Positions 41,142 through 49,200 of a stretch of DNA of 53,441 nt are shown piece by piece. The first letter of the stretch is position 1. Each line of letters begins with the position of its first letter. The DNA comes from Comamonadaceae bacterium. Lineage in GTDB: Bacteria > Pseudomonadota > Gammaproteobacteria > Burkholderiales > Burkholderiaceae_C. The stretch is from positions 1-53,441 of the forward strand of contig CANFOS010000026.1 in assembly GCA_947448735.1 (NCBI GenBank), read 5' to 3'. The notes below the pieces were generated by a model. The model was given only the letters and a program-made list of their open reading frames with translations, did not search any database and had not been told where the DNA came from. Both the position numbers and the translations under genes were made by a program.

Positions 41142-42101
41142 TCAGTACCGCGTCTGCGACAGTTCTGCAAATAATTCGCTATATAAACGATAGCGGTTAA
41201 CGCTTATATTTATGGGGCCTACGCCCGATTTGATCTCTGAAATCACGCCACAACCCGGTTCATGCAAGTGCGTGCAGTTGTAGAACTTGCAGTTTTGCGC
41301 ATGCGCTTTGAAGTCCGGCATCAATTGCGCAAGCTGCATTGGCTCAATGTGGTGCAGCCCAAACTCCTGAAAGCCTGGCGAATCAATGAGCGCTGCGGTG
41401 CGCGCAGCGTCGATCCAATACAGCGTTGTGCTGGTGGTGGTGTGCTTGCCAGAATTTAGGGCCCGCGAGATCTCTGCCGTCAGCACCTTGGCCTTCGGTA
41501 CCAGCAGGTTGGTCAAACTGCTTTTGCCCGAGCCTGAGGGTCCCAGCACCAAGGTTTTTTTACCTTCCAGCAAAGCCATCAACTGATCGGTTTGCGCGGT
41601 ATCTACAGCCTTATCCAGCTCGGGCTTGATAGCCAGTGCCAGCATCTGGTAACCCATCGCCCGGTAGGGTAAGAGCTTGGCCCAGGCTCTGGCAAACGGT
41701 TCAGTCAAATCACTTTTATTCAGCGCAACGATGGGCGTGATGCCAGCGGCTTCAGCGGCAATCAGCGCACGCGTCAGTTGACTTTCCGAAAATTCAGGGT
41801 CCGCTGCAATCAGTATCAGTATCTGATCCAAATTGGCCGCAAACGACTTGGTTCGCAGCTCGTCCTGGCGATAAAAAACGTTGCTGCGCTCGTCAATTTT
41901 TTCGATCGTCCCCTCGTCCTCGCTCGGCAGCCAGCGCACCTTGTCGCCGACCAGTGCCTGGCCTTTTTTACCGCGCGGGTGGCAAATGATGCGTTGGCCG
42001 TCAGCAGTTTCAACCAGTACATGCCGGCCAAAACCTGCCACGACCAGACCTGGCTGCATGCCCGCTGAGGAGGTGTTTGCCGGGTGTTGGAATTTACTCA
42101 A
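41142..42101 (-). CDS. rsgA: ribosome small-subunit-dependent GTPase A
   Basis: A 319-residue circularly permuted GTPase in 30S maturation. An N-terminal OB-fold precedes the G4 motif NKSD (about 123-126), then G1 GPSGSGKSS (about 191-199) and the zinc region CKFYNCTHLHEPGC (about 268-281). The C-terminal residues from about 290 (VGPINISVNRYRLYS) are encoded by a family A repeat and differ from the usual basic helix, although the frame stays open to a normal length. It is the last gene of a Ste24-PCD-RsgA operon and overlaps phhB by 4 bp. Confidence 0.94.
   Translation of the reverse strand: MSKFQHPANTSSAGMQPGLVVAGFGRHVLVETADGQRIICHPRGKKGQALVGDKVRWLPSEDEGTIEKIDERSNVFYRQDELRTKSFAANLDQILILIAADPEFSESQLTRALIAAEAAGITPIVALNKSDLTEPFARAWAKLLPYRAMGYQMLALAIKPELDKAVDTAQTDQLMALLEGKKTLVLGPSGSGKSSLTNLLVPKAKVLTAEISRALNSGKHTTTSTTLYWIDAARTAALIDSPGFQEFGLHHIEPMQLAQLMPDFKAHAQNCKFYNCTHLHEPGCGVISEIKSGVGPINISVNRYRLYSELFAELSQTRY
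41178..41234 (+). repeat. family A dispersed repeat, copy 5 (3' part of rsgA)
   Basis: GCTATATAAACGATAGCGG, then TTAACGC, an AT-rich spacer and GGGGCCTACGCCCGATTTGAT. It lies within the rsgA coding sequence near its 3' end and is read antisense to the gene. Confidence 0.6.
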
Positions 42102-42418
42102 GTGAGCAGCGCGTCAGCTTTTGATGCGCAAAAAAAGTCGCTGACTGAAATGCCCTTCACATCGTGGGTGTTAAAGCGCACGGTGCATTTGCTGAAGCTC
42201 ACGGTCAGGTCCGGGTGGTGGTTTTCTGCATTGGCAATAAAGGCCAGGGCATTCACAAACCCAATCGTCTCATGGTAGTTTTTAAACGCGTAGGTTTTCT
42301 CTAGCGCACCGTCTATCAGCCGCCAGCCCAGGGCCTGCTCGCCATTGAGCTTGCTCAGTTGCGTCACGATTTCAGTGGCGCTCAGGGCTTTGCGGTTGTT
42401 GTGAATCGGGTTGCTCAT
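42098..42418 (-). CDS. phhB: pterin-4a-carbinolamine dehydratase
   Basis: A 106-residue dehydratase that recycles 4a-hydroxytetrahydrobiopterin. The catalytic region is NHHPDLTVSF followed by RFNTHDVKGISVSD (about 66-92), containing the His-His-Pro-Asp and Thr-His-Asp motifs of the family. No phenylalanine hydroxylase is in the window, so a moonlighting or molybdopterin-related role is possible. Overlaps both neighbours by 4 bp, indicating translational coupling. Confidence 0.93.
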   Translation of the reverse strand: MSNPIHNNRKALSATEIVTQLSKLNGEQALGWRLIDGALEKTYAFKNYHETIGFVNALAFIANAENHHPDLTVSFSKCTVRFNTHDVKGISVSDFFCASKADALLT

Positions 42419-43701
42419 GCTGTGCCTCCGGCGGGGTTCATCCGCGACAGGCGTTCAGACGCAGGCGGGTGCGAGTAATAAAATTTCACGAACACCGGGT
42501 CGGGTGTCAGCGTGCTGGCGTTGTCCTGGTAGAGCTTGAGCAGGGCGCTTTGTAAATCCTTGCCATCGGTTTGCGCCACGGCATAGGCATCGGCTTCAAA
42601 CTCATGCTTGCGTGAAAATTGCGCAAAGATCGGCGATATAAAAAAACTGAACAGCGGCACGACCAGCATGAACAGCAGCAGTGCCAGTGCATCATTGCCA
42701 CCGTTCAAATTGGGTCTGACGCCCAGCCCGGTATAAAACCAGACTTGCGATGACAACCAGCCCAGCAGCGCAAAGCCCACCAGACTCATTGCAAACATGC
42801 CGATGATGCGTTTGATGATGTGCTTGTGCTTGAAGTGACCCAATTCGTGGGCCAGCACGGCATCGACTTCAGCCGGGCTGAGCTGCTTGAGCAGCGTGTC
42901 GTAAAACACCACGCGCTTGGCTGCACCAAAGCCGGTAAAGTAAGCATTCGCGTGGGCTGAACGCTTGCTGCCGTCCATCACAAACAAACCCTTGGCGGCA
43001 AAACCGCAGCGCTGCATCAGAGTCGTGACGCGCGCTTTCAAGGTTTCGTCCTCAAGGGGTTTGAACTTGTTGAACAGCGGCGCGATCACGGTGGGGTAGA
43101 GCACCAGCACCAGCAGGTTAAAGCCCATCCAGGCGCACCATGCCCACAGCCACCATAAGCTGCCCGCGCTGCTCATTAACCACAGGATCAACGCCACAAT
43201 AGGCAAGCCGATCACTGCACCCACCACGACGCCCTTGACCGCGTCTGACAGCCACAAAGCAAACGTCATTTTGTTAAATCCAAAACGCTCTTCAATCTTG
43301 AAAGTGCTGTACAGCGTGAAAGGCAAGTCCAGCAGGCCGCTGATCAGCGCGAACCCGGCCAGCAGCGCCAACTGCGGGACCAGGCTGCCGTAGCTGGCCA
43401 AAAAGCTCGAATTGATGGCTTGATTCAGCACATCAATCCCGCCCAGAAGCGTCCAGCCCATCAGCAAGGCCGCACCAAAGGCCATTTCTAGCAAGCCAAA
43501 ACGCGCCTTGGTGACGGTGTAGCTGGCGGCCTTTTGATGCGATTCCAGCGAAATGGTGGCGGCAAACGCAGCAGGTACTGCGCCGCGGTTTTGCGCCACA
43601 TGGCGAATCTGCCGTGTCGCCAAATAAAACCTCACCAGCAAGCCCACGACAAGAGCGACAGCAAATACCACCGTAAAAACGAAAGAATAATTGAGCATCA
43701 A
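42415..43701 (-). CDS. M48 family Ste24-like membrane endopeptidase
   Basis: A 428-residue zinc protease of the inner membrane. The metal site is LAHELGHFKHKH (HExxH, about 284-295) with a later EFEADAYAV glutamate ligand. Hydrophobic helices occur near 5-25, 65-85, 100-125, 150-170, 175-195 and between the catalytic motifs, as in CAAX prenyl protease Ste24. The bacterial substrate is unknown; quality control of membrane proteins is the usual proposal. First gene of the operon with phhB and rsgA, divergent from orn. Confidence 0.93.
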   Translation of the reverse strand: MMLNYSFVFTVVFAVALVVGLLVRFYLATRQIRHVAQNRGAVPAAFAATISLESHQKAASYTVTKARFGLLEMAFGAALLMGWTLLGGIDVLNQAINSSFLASYGSLVPQLALLAGFALISGLLDLPFTLYSTFKIEERFGFNKMTFALWLSDAVKGVVVGAVIGLPIVALILWLMSSAGSLWWLWAWCAWMGFNLLVLVLYPTVIAPLFNKFKPLEDETLKARVTTLMQRCGFAAKGLFVMDGSKRSAHANAYFTGFGAAKRVVFYDTLLKQLSPAEVDAVLAHELGHFKHKHIIKRIIGMFAMSLVGFALLGWLSSQVWFYTGLGVRPNLNGGNDALALLLFMLVVPLFSFFISPIFAQFSRKHEFEADAYAVAQTDGKDLQSALLKLYQDNASTLTPDPVFVKFYYSHPPASERLSRMNPAGGTA

Positions 43702-43732
43702 GTGAGTTTAGGCCATCAGCGAGAATGGCGTG

Positions 43733-44296
43733 ATGACAGACACAGAAACACAACTCAAGAAATCCGACCAAAACCTCGTCTGGCTAGACTGCGAAATGAC
43801 CGGCCTGGACCCCGAAAAAGAGCGTCTGATCGAGATCGCGATCATTGTCACTGGTCCCCAGCTCACTCCGCGCATTGAAGGCCCTGTGCTGGCGATCCAC
43901 CAGTCTGATGAAGTCCTTGAGCTGATGGACAAGTGGAACAAAGGCACGCACGGCAGAAGTGGCTTGATCGACAAGGTCAAGGCCAGCACCATCACAGACG
44001 CGGATGCTGAAGCCCAAATCCTCGCTTTCATCGCACAGTACGTCCCCAAAGGCGTTTCTCCCCTTTGCGGCAACACCATCAGCCAGGATCGGCGCTTTCT
44101 GGTCAAGTACATGCCCAAGCTGGATGCCTACCTGCATTACCGCAACATCGACGTCAGCACCTTCAAGGAGCTTGCCAAACGCTGGCGTCCCGAGGTGTAC
44201 AACTCGTTTAAAAAGCAACAAAAACACACAGCACTGGCCGATGTGCATGAGTCGATTGATGAGCTGGAGCATTACCGGGCTCACTTTTTGAAGTGA
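43733..44296 (+). CDS. orn: oligoribonuclease
   Basis: A 187-residue DEDD 3'-5' exonuclease that degrades nanoRNAs and pGpG. Motif I is [12 protein letters not shown] (about 17-28), Exo II is [12 protein letters not shown] (about 109-120) and Exo [17 protein letters not shown] (about 162-175). ATG 43733 is chosen over an adjacent GTG. It is transcribed away from the Ste24 operon across 31 bp, an order common in Burkholderiales. Confidence 0.96.
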   Translation: MTDTETQLKKSDQNLVWLDCEMTGLDPEKERLIEIAIIVTGPQLTPRIEGPVLAIHQSDEVLELMDKWNKGTHGRSGLIDKVKASTITDADAEAQILAFIAQYVPKGVSPLCGNTISQDRRFLVKYMPKLDAYLHYRNIDVSTFKELAKRWRPEVYNSFKKQQKHTALADVHESIDELEHYRAHFLK

Positions 44297-44363
44297 TGCG
44301 GGTATAAATCCAGCCGCTCAACGTTTCAAAAAAGCACACTCCCAGTACAAACCCTTAAGCTGT

Positions 44364-44380
44364 GCTATAGTCAAAGGCTT
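44364..44380 (+). promoter_or_regulatory. DEAD-box gene promoter, shared 17-nt motif
   Basis: GCTATAGTCAAAGGCTT, one base different from the rpsP and rplS motifs, with TGTGC giving an extended -10. It implies a 5' leader of about 230 nt before the helicase ATG, long enough for post-transcriptional control as in cold-shock helicases. Confidence 0.65.
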
Positions 44381-44513
44381 GGTTCAGCACACAGGTGCGA
44401 TCCATTTGTACATCTACCTCACACTTGTGGACCCATCTTGATAGGGTCACCGGCTCGGGCAAATTCTTTGACCTGACTCGCATATTCGTTTGATGGTTGA
44501 TGTTTTATTAACC

Positions 44514-44615
44514 ATGAACGAAGCGTGCCGCAACAGCGGCGCGTGCAAGTTCTTCTGCGTCATGCCTTTATTTACGGCAGCGGCGTGGATGATTAGTGAG
44601 AAAAAACATGACTGA
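44514..44615 (+). CDS. 33-codon leader reading frame overlapping the DEAD-box start
   Basis: A small frame from ATG 44514 to TGA 44613-44615. It encodes 33 residues with three cysteines in the first half (MNEACRNSGAC, then KFFC), a short hydrophobic middle (VMPLFTAAAW) and a charged end. It overlaps the helicase ATG (44608) by 8 bp, in another frame, so termination could feed initiation. I see no good ribosome site before it. I do not recognise the peptide. It could be a regulatory leader peptide, a small protein or chance. Confidence 0.4.
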   Translation: MNEACRNSGACKFFCVMPLFTAAAWMISEKKHD

Positions 44616-46545
44616 CTCTTTTGAGGCTCGCGGCGATTCTTTTGCCGAAGCAAACTTTGACGCTGAAAACACCGGCGCATCTGACCTTTCAAACGCGCCT
44701 GACTTCAGTGATGCGCCTGGCGTGCTGGAAACATCTCTGGACGCCATCGCTCCTGAGCCCAACGGCTTTGTTAAATTGGGCTTGGCCAAAGAGCTGCTGC
44801 AAGCTGCCGCAGACATGGGCTTTACCCAGCCCACGGCGGTGCAAATGGCGACCATCCCCAAGGCCATGCAGGCGCTGGACGATGAGAATGCAGACAAGAA
44901 AGCAAAGTTCACCGACCTGCTGGTGTCCAGCCAGACCGGAAGCGGCAAGACCGCCGCGTTTTTGTTGCCCGTGCTGCACACGCTTTTGAAACAGCAAGAG
45001 CAGGCCGAGCGTGACGAGCGTGCCGAGTTTGAACGCCTGTCTGCCGAGGCGATTGCCCGCGGGGAAGCGCCGGCCAAAAAGCCAAAGCGCAAAGACCCGA
45101 CCAACATGCGCAACTTCAAAGCCGCCACCCCCGGCGCGCTGATTTTGTGCCCCACACGTGAGCTGGCTCAGCAAGTTTGTGCTGACGCTATTGACCTGGT
45201 GCGCCATTGCCGTGGCTTGCGCATTGCCAACGTGGTCGGCGGCATTCCTTACCAGTTGCAAATTGCCAAGCTGCAAAACGCCAACCTGGTGGTTGCCACG
45301 CCAGGCCGTTTGCTTGATTTGCAGCGCAGCATGCAAATCAAACTCGACCAGGTTCAGTTCCTGGTGGTGGACGAAGCTGACCGCATGCTTGACCTCGGCT
45401 TTGCCGATGACCTGACCGAAGTCAACCAGCTGACGATCGAGCGCAAGCAGACCATGATGTTCAGCGCCACCTTTGCGCCGCGCATCATGCAACTGGCCAC
45501 GCGCGTGATGCGCCAGCCGCAGCGCGTTGAGATCGACTCGCCACATGAAAAACATGCGTCCATCACCCAGTCACTGCACTGGGCTGACAACATGACGCAC
45601 AAGCGCAAGCTGCTCGACCACCTGCTGCGCGACACCACGATCAATCAGGCGATTGTGTTTGCCTGCACGCAGGTTGAATGCGATGGCCTGGCCAATGATT
45701 TGGTGCAAGACGGCTTTAGCGCGGTGGCCTTGCACGGTGCGCTGGGCCAGGGCCTGCGCAACCGCCGCTTGATGGCTTTCCGCGATGGCCGTGTACAGGT
45801 GCTGGTGGCAACCGACGTTGCTGCTCGTGGCTTGGATGTGCCCACGATTACCCATGTGATCAATTACGGCTTGCCAATGAAGGCTGAGGACTATGTGCAC
45901 CGCATTGGACGCACAGGCCGTGCCGGTCGCGCGGGCAATGCCATCACGATTGCAGAGTTTCGTGACCGTCGCAAGATTCAGGACATTGAGCACTACTCGC
46001 AGCAAAACCTCAAAGCCAGCGTGATTGCTGGCCTCGAGCCGCAGCAGCGCTTTGCACCCACCTCTGATCGCCCACGCGGTAACTTCGGTGGCCGTGATGA
46101 CCGGGGCGGCCCACGCGGCAACTTTGGCGCTAATTCTGGTGGGGGCGGCTATGCTGGCCGCAAGCCTGCTGGTGGCGGTTTTAATGCCGGTGGTGGTGAT
46201 CGCAATTTTGGCGGCGATCGCGGCGGTAACTTCCAGGGGCGCCCAGCGCCGCAAGGCGGCTACGCAGACCGCAGCGGCTTCAATGACCGTGGCCCACGCC
46301 GCGATGACAACGGTGGCAATTTTGCGCCGCGCGAAGACCGCAACTTTGCGCCTCGCCAAGAGCGTTCGTTTGCGCCACGCAACGATTCATTCTCACCACG
46401 CGGTGATGGCTTCGCTTCGCGCGGCGAGGGCTTTGCGCCCAAGCCTGCGTTCGCCAAGCCAGCATTCGCCAAGCCAGCCGGCAAGGTGTTTGTGCCCCGC
46501 GATGCCGCCAAGAAAGCGGCCAAGTTTTCAAAGGCGCGTGACTGA
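44608..46545 (+). CDS. DEAD-box ATP-dependent RNA helicase (RhlE/DeaD-like)
   Basis: A 645-residue RNA helicase. A Q motif (about 75), motif I SSQTGSGKTAAF, Ia PTRELAQQ, II VVDEADRM, III FSATF and VI HRIGRTGRAG form the core (about 60-465). An insertion of about 50 charged residues, probably helical (EQAERDERAEFERLSAEA), lies between motifs I and Ia. From about 480 the tail is disordered: Arg/Gly/Asn-rich repeats, then about seven tandem FAPR-type units (FAPRED, FAPRQE, FAPRND, FSPRGD, FASRGE, FAPKPA, FAKPA), suited to RNA binding or condensation. ATG 44608 follows the leader frame. Confidence 0.95.
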   Translation: MTDSFEARGDSFAEANFDAENTGASDLSNAPDFSDAPGVLETSLDAIAPEPNGFVKLGLAKELLQAAADMGFTQPTAVQMATIPKAMQALDDENADKKAKFTDLLVSSQTGSGKTAAFLLPVLHTLLKQQEQAERDERAEFERLSAEAIARGEAPAKKPKRKDPTNMRNFKAATPGALILCPTRELAQQVCADAIDLVRHCRGLRIANVVGGIPYQLQIAKLQNANLVVATPGRLLDLQRSMQIKLDQVQFLVVDEADRMLDLGFADDLTEVNQLTIERKQTMMFSATFAPRIMQLATRVMRQPQRVEIDSPHEKHASITQSLHWADNMTHKRKLLDHLLRDTTINQAIVFACTQVECDGLANDLVQDGFSAVALHGALGQGLRNRRLMAFRDGRVQVLVATDVAARGLDVPTITHVINYGLPMKAEDYVHRIGRTGRAGRAGNAITIAEFRDRRKIQDIEHYSQQNLKASVIAGLEPQQRFAPTSDRPRGNFGGRDDRGGPRGNFGANSGGGGYAGRKPAGGGFNAGGGDRNFGGDRGGNFQGRPAPQGGYADRSGFNDRGPRRDDNGGNFAPREDRNFAPRQERSFAPRNDSFSPRGDGFASRGEGFAPKPAFAKPAFAKPAGKVFVPRDAAKKAAKFSKARD

Positions 46546-46576
46546 TCAAGCGACGTAAGCTTTGCGGCTATGCCGC

Positions 46577-46618
46577 AAAAAAGCCGCGACAGACCTGATG
46601 GTTTGTCGCGGCTTTTTT
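46577..46618. terminator. bidirectional rho-independent terminator
   Basis: AAAAAAGCCGCGACA (46577-46591) pairs perfectly with TGTCGCGGCTTTTTT (46604-46618), with T-runs in both directions. It separates the convergent helicase and D-aminoacylase-like genes. Confidence 0.88.
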
Positions 46619-46632
46619 ATTTTCACCAGCAA

Positions 46633-48318
46633 CTATGTCGACGCAAACTCCGTCAGCAACTTGCCAGCCAGTGGTGGTTTTGTCAACATGCCCTGGCTGT
46701 CTGCCACCTGCTGGCCGTTCACCCACACACCGTGCACGCCCATCGCATCGGTGGTCAGCCGGGCTGCGCCGCCAGGCAGGTCAAACACGCGGCGCTTCGG
46801 GCCGCGGCCTACGGTTGCGGGGTCAAACAGCAGCAGGTCAGCCGCCATACCTTCTTTGATCATGCCTCGGTCGGTCATGCCGAAGATGCTGGCGGGTTGC
46901 GATGTCAGGCGGCGAGTGGCTTCTTGCAGGCTCATGGCTTTTAAATCACGCACCCAGTGACCCAGCAAGTGCAGACCAAAACCGGCATCATTGAAAAAAG
47001 TCAAGTGTGCACCGGCATCACTGAGCGACACAAGGCTGTGCGGGTGCTTGAGCATCTGGCCCACGGCCTGTGTGTCGCTGTTCAACAACTGGGCGGTAAA
47101 CACGGTTTGCAGGTCTTCAGCCAAGGCTAAATCCAGCATCACATCGAGCGGGTCGCGTGACTGTTCTTTCGCAATCTCAGCCACGGTGCGCTGCTCCAGC
47201 AATTCATGCGTAGCTAACGATGTCTCCACCACATGTACCTTGTCCCACTCACCGTTAAACAGGCGAAAGGTCGTCGGCGCTGCAATCTCATCGCGCACCG
47301 ATTGCCTGAACGCCGCGTCTTTCAGAACGGTCTTCAGAGCCTCGCCTTGCAGGCCGAGTGCTGGCTTCCAGCTTTGCAAGCCTTCTACGGGGTAGGGGGA
47401 TGCCAGAGTGAAGTCCATCGTCAAGGGGCAGCAAGACACCTGGCCAATCAGGCGCTGGCCGCGTGTGTTGGCTTCAAGAATTTGATTCAGGTCTTTGAAG
47501 ACTGCTTGCGGGTTGGTGCTGTTGTGCAGCAGCGCGGCAATCATCACGGGCCGGCCGGATTGCTTGGCCATACTTTCTAAAAAAGGCACGGGCATTTGCC
47601 CGCCTTTGGTCACCATGTACACGCCGGTGCCGCGTTCACCCATGGCTGTGATCAGCGCCATCATCTCCGCATCACTGGCCAATCGCGATGGCATGGGCAA
47701 GCCGCCTTCTCCGTTGTGCGCGGGGCTGGTGCTGCTGGCAAAACCGACAGCGCCTGCAGCCATCGCGTCCCTCACAATGGTTTGCATCTGTTCAATTTCA
47801 AGCGGCGTTGCTTCACGCTTTGAGGCGTCTGCACCCATCACCCAGGTGCGTACCGACGAGTGGCCAATGTAGGCAGCAGTATTGACCACACAGCCTTTGG
47901 CGCGCAGCATCGCCAGATATTCGTCAAAGGTTTCAAAGCCCCAGTCGATGCCGCTTTTAAGAACCTCAAGCGACATGCCTTCGACCTGCGTCAGGTTGCG
48001 CATCGTCATGTCGCGGTCAGCCGGCTTGCACGGCGCAATGGTAAAGCCGCAGTTGCCAATCACGGCGGTTGTGACGCCCAGCGCAGGGGATGGTTTGAGC
48101 GTCGCGTCCCAGGTGATTTGCGCATCAAAATGGGTGTGGCTGTCGATGATGCCAGGCATCAGTGCCAAGCCTGTGCCATCAATGATTTGGCTTGCATTAC
48201 CAGGTAAATTTGAGCCTATAGCCCTTATTTTATACGCGCTAACTGCTACGTCTTTGATAGCGGGCTCGGCACCCGAACCGTCATACACCAACGCACCTTT
48301 GATCAGCAAGTCGTCCAT
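46633..48318 (-). CDS. N-acyl-D-amino-acid deacylase-like amidohydrolase
   Basis: A 561-residue amidohydrolase-superfamily enzyme (D-aminoacylase branch, PF07969-type). The metal motif DSHTHFDAQ is at about 59-67, GNCGFTIAPC near 88-97, and the late Asp is in LSDAGAHLTFF. It probably hydrolyses an N-acyl amino acid, a cyclic amide or a hydantoin-like bond; the substrate is unknown. It is the last gene of the GntR-headed operon, 12 bp after the HIBADH-like gene. Residues about 20-38, normally the DVAI-type strand pair, are encoded by a family A repeat. Confidence 0.85.
   Translation of the reverse strand: MDDLLIKGALVYDGSGAEPAIKDVAVSAYKIRAIGSNLPGNASQIIDGTGLALMPGIIDSHTHFDAQITWDATLKPSPALGVTTAVIGNCGFTIAPCKPADRDMTMRNLTQVEGMSLEVLKSGIDWGFETFDEYLAMLRAKGCVVNTAAYIGHSSVRTWVMGADASKREATPLEIEQMQTIVRDAMAAGAVGFASSTSPAHNGEGGLPMPSRLASDAEMMALITAMGERGTGVYMVTKGGQMPVPFLESMAKQSGRPVMIAALLHNSTNPQAVFKDLNQILEANTRGQRLIGQVSCCPLTMDFTLASPYPVEGLQSWKPALGLQGEALKTVLKDAAFRQSVRDEIAAPTTFRLFNGEWDKVHVVETSLATHELLEQRTVAEIAKEQSRDPLDVMLDLALAEDLQTVFTAQLLNSDTQAVGQMLKHPHSLVSLSDAGAHLTFFNDAGFGLHLLGHWVRDLKAMSLQEATRRLTSQPASIFGMTDRGMIKEGMAADLLLFDPATVGRGPKRRVFDLPGGAARLTTDAMGVHGVWVNGQQVADSQGMLTKPPLAGKLLTEFAST
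48205..48261 (-). repeat. family A dispersed repeat, copy 6 (inside the amidohydrolase gene)
   Basis: On the minus strand it reads GCTATCAAAGACGTAGCAG, then TTAGCGC, an AT-rich spacer and GGGCTATAGGCTCAAATTTA. It is in the same direction as the gene and is translated as part of its N-terminal beta domain. Confidence 0.6.
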
Positions 48319-48330
48319 CTTTGCGTCCTT

Positions 48331-49200
48331 TTATTCCATACCGTTGCGGTTGGCCAGCTCTACAAAAAGACCTGCGTGATCCAGGTCGCTCAGCCCGTGC
48401 TCAATGCCATCGGCGTAAAGCTTTTCAAACAGAGCCGTCACCGGTGCCGTAAAACCGATTTCCTGCGCAGTAGCCAGTGCATTGCGCATGTCCTTGAGCT
48501 GGATGCTCATGCGTGCGCGTGGTGCAAAGTCGCGCTCGACCATGCGCTGGCCGTGCACCTGCAAAATGCGGCTGTCGGCAAAGCCGCCGGTGATCGCTTC
48601 TTTGACTTTGGCCATGTCGGCACCGCCGCGTTGGGTAAACAGCAGCGCCTCTGCCACGGCGCCGATGGTGATGCCCACAATCATCTGGTTGGCCAGTTTG
48701 GTGAGCTGGCCACTGCCATGCGGGCCCACATGCGTGGCACGGCCAAAGTGCGCGAACACCGGCTGTGCCCGTTCAAAATCAGTGGCCTTGCCGCCCACCA
48801 TGATGACCAGTTTGCCGTCTTCAGCGCCCGCCACACCGCCCGACACCGGGGCGTCAAGATGCGCTATGCCCAATGCGCCCAACCGGGCCGCGTGGTCGCG
48901 TGCTTCGCGTGGTTTGATCGAGGCCATGTCAATCAGCAGCGAACCCGGCTTCATCGCTTCGGCCACGCCCTGGTTAAACAGCACGTCTTCAACTACCGGG
49001 CCACTTTCCAGCATGCTGACCACGATGTCTGCGCTTTTGACGGCCAGGCTTGCTTGCAGGTGCACTGTCGCGCCTCGTGCCGCCAGGCTGTCTGCCTTGC
49101 CCGGCGTGCGGTTCCATACGCTGATACTGTGCCCTGAGGTACACAGCCGCTGGCTCATGGGCAAACCCATGTTTCCTAAACCAAGTACGGTGATATTCAT
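48331..49200 (-). CDS. NAD(P)-dependent beta-hydroxyacid dehydrogenase (HIBADH-like)
   Basis: A 289-residue member of the 3-hydroxyisobutyrate dehydrogenase / tartronate semialdehyde reductase family. The Rossmann motif VLGLGNMGLPMSQRL is at 5-19, the substrate loop DAPVSGGVAGAEDG is at about 116-129, and the catalytic Lys is in GSGQLTKLANQM (about 165-176). It oxidises or reduces a beta-hydroxy acid. It overlaps the upstream SAF oxidoreductase gene by 4 bp, a sign of coupled synthesis in one pathway. Confidence 0.9.
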   Translation of the reverse strand: MNITVLGLGNMGLPMSQRLCTSGHSISVWNRTPGKADSLAARGATVHLQASLAVKSADIVVSMLESGPVVEDVLFNQGVAEAMKPGSLLIDMASIKPREARDHAARLGALGIAHLDAPVSGGVAGAEDGKLVIMVGGKATDFERAQPVFAHFGRATHVGPHGSGQLTKLANQMIVGITIGAVAEALLFTQRGGADMAKVKEAITGGFADSRILQVHGQRMVERDFAPRARMSIQLKDMRNALATAQEIGFTAPVTALFEKLYADGIEHGLSDLDHAGLFVELANRNGME

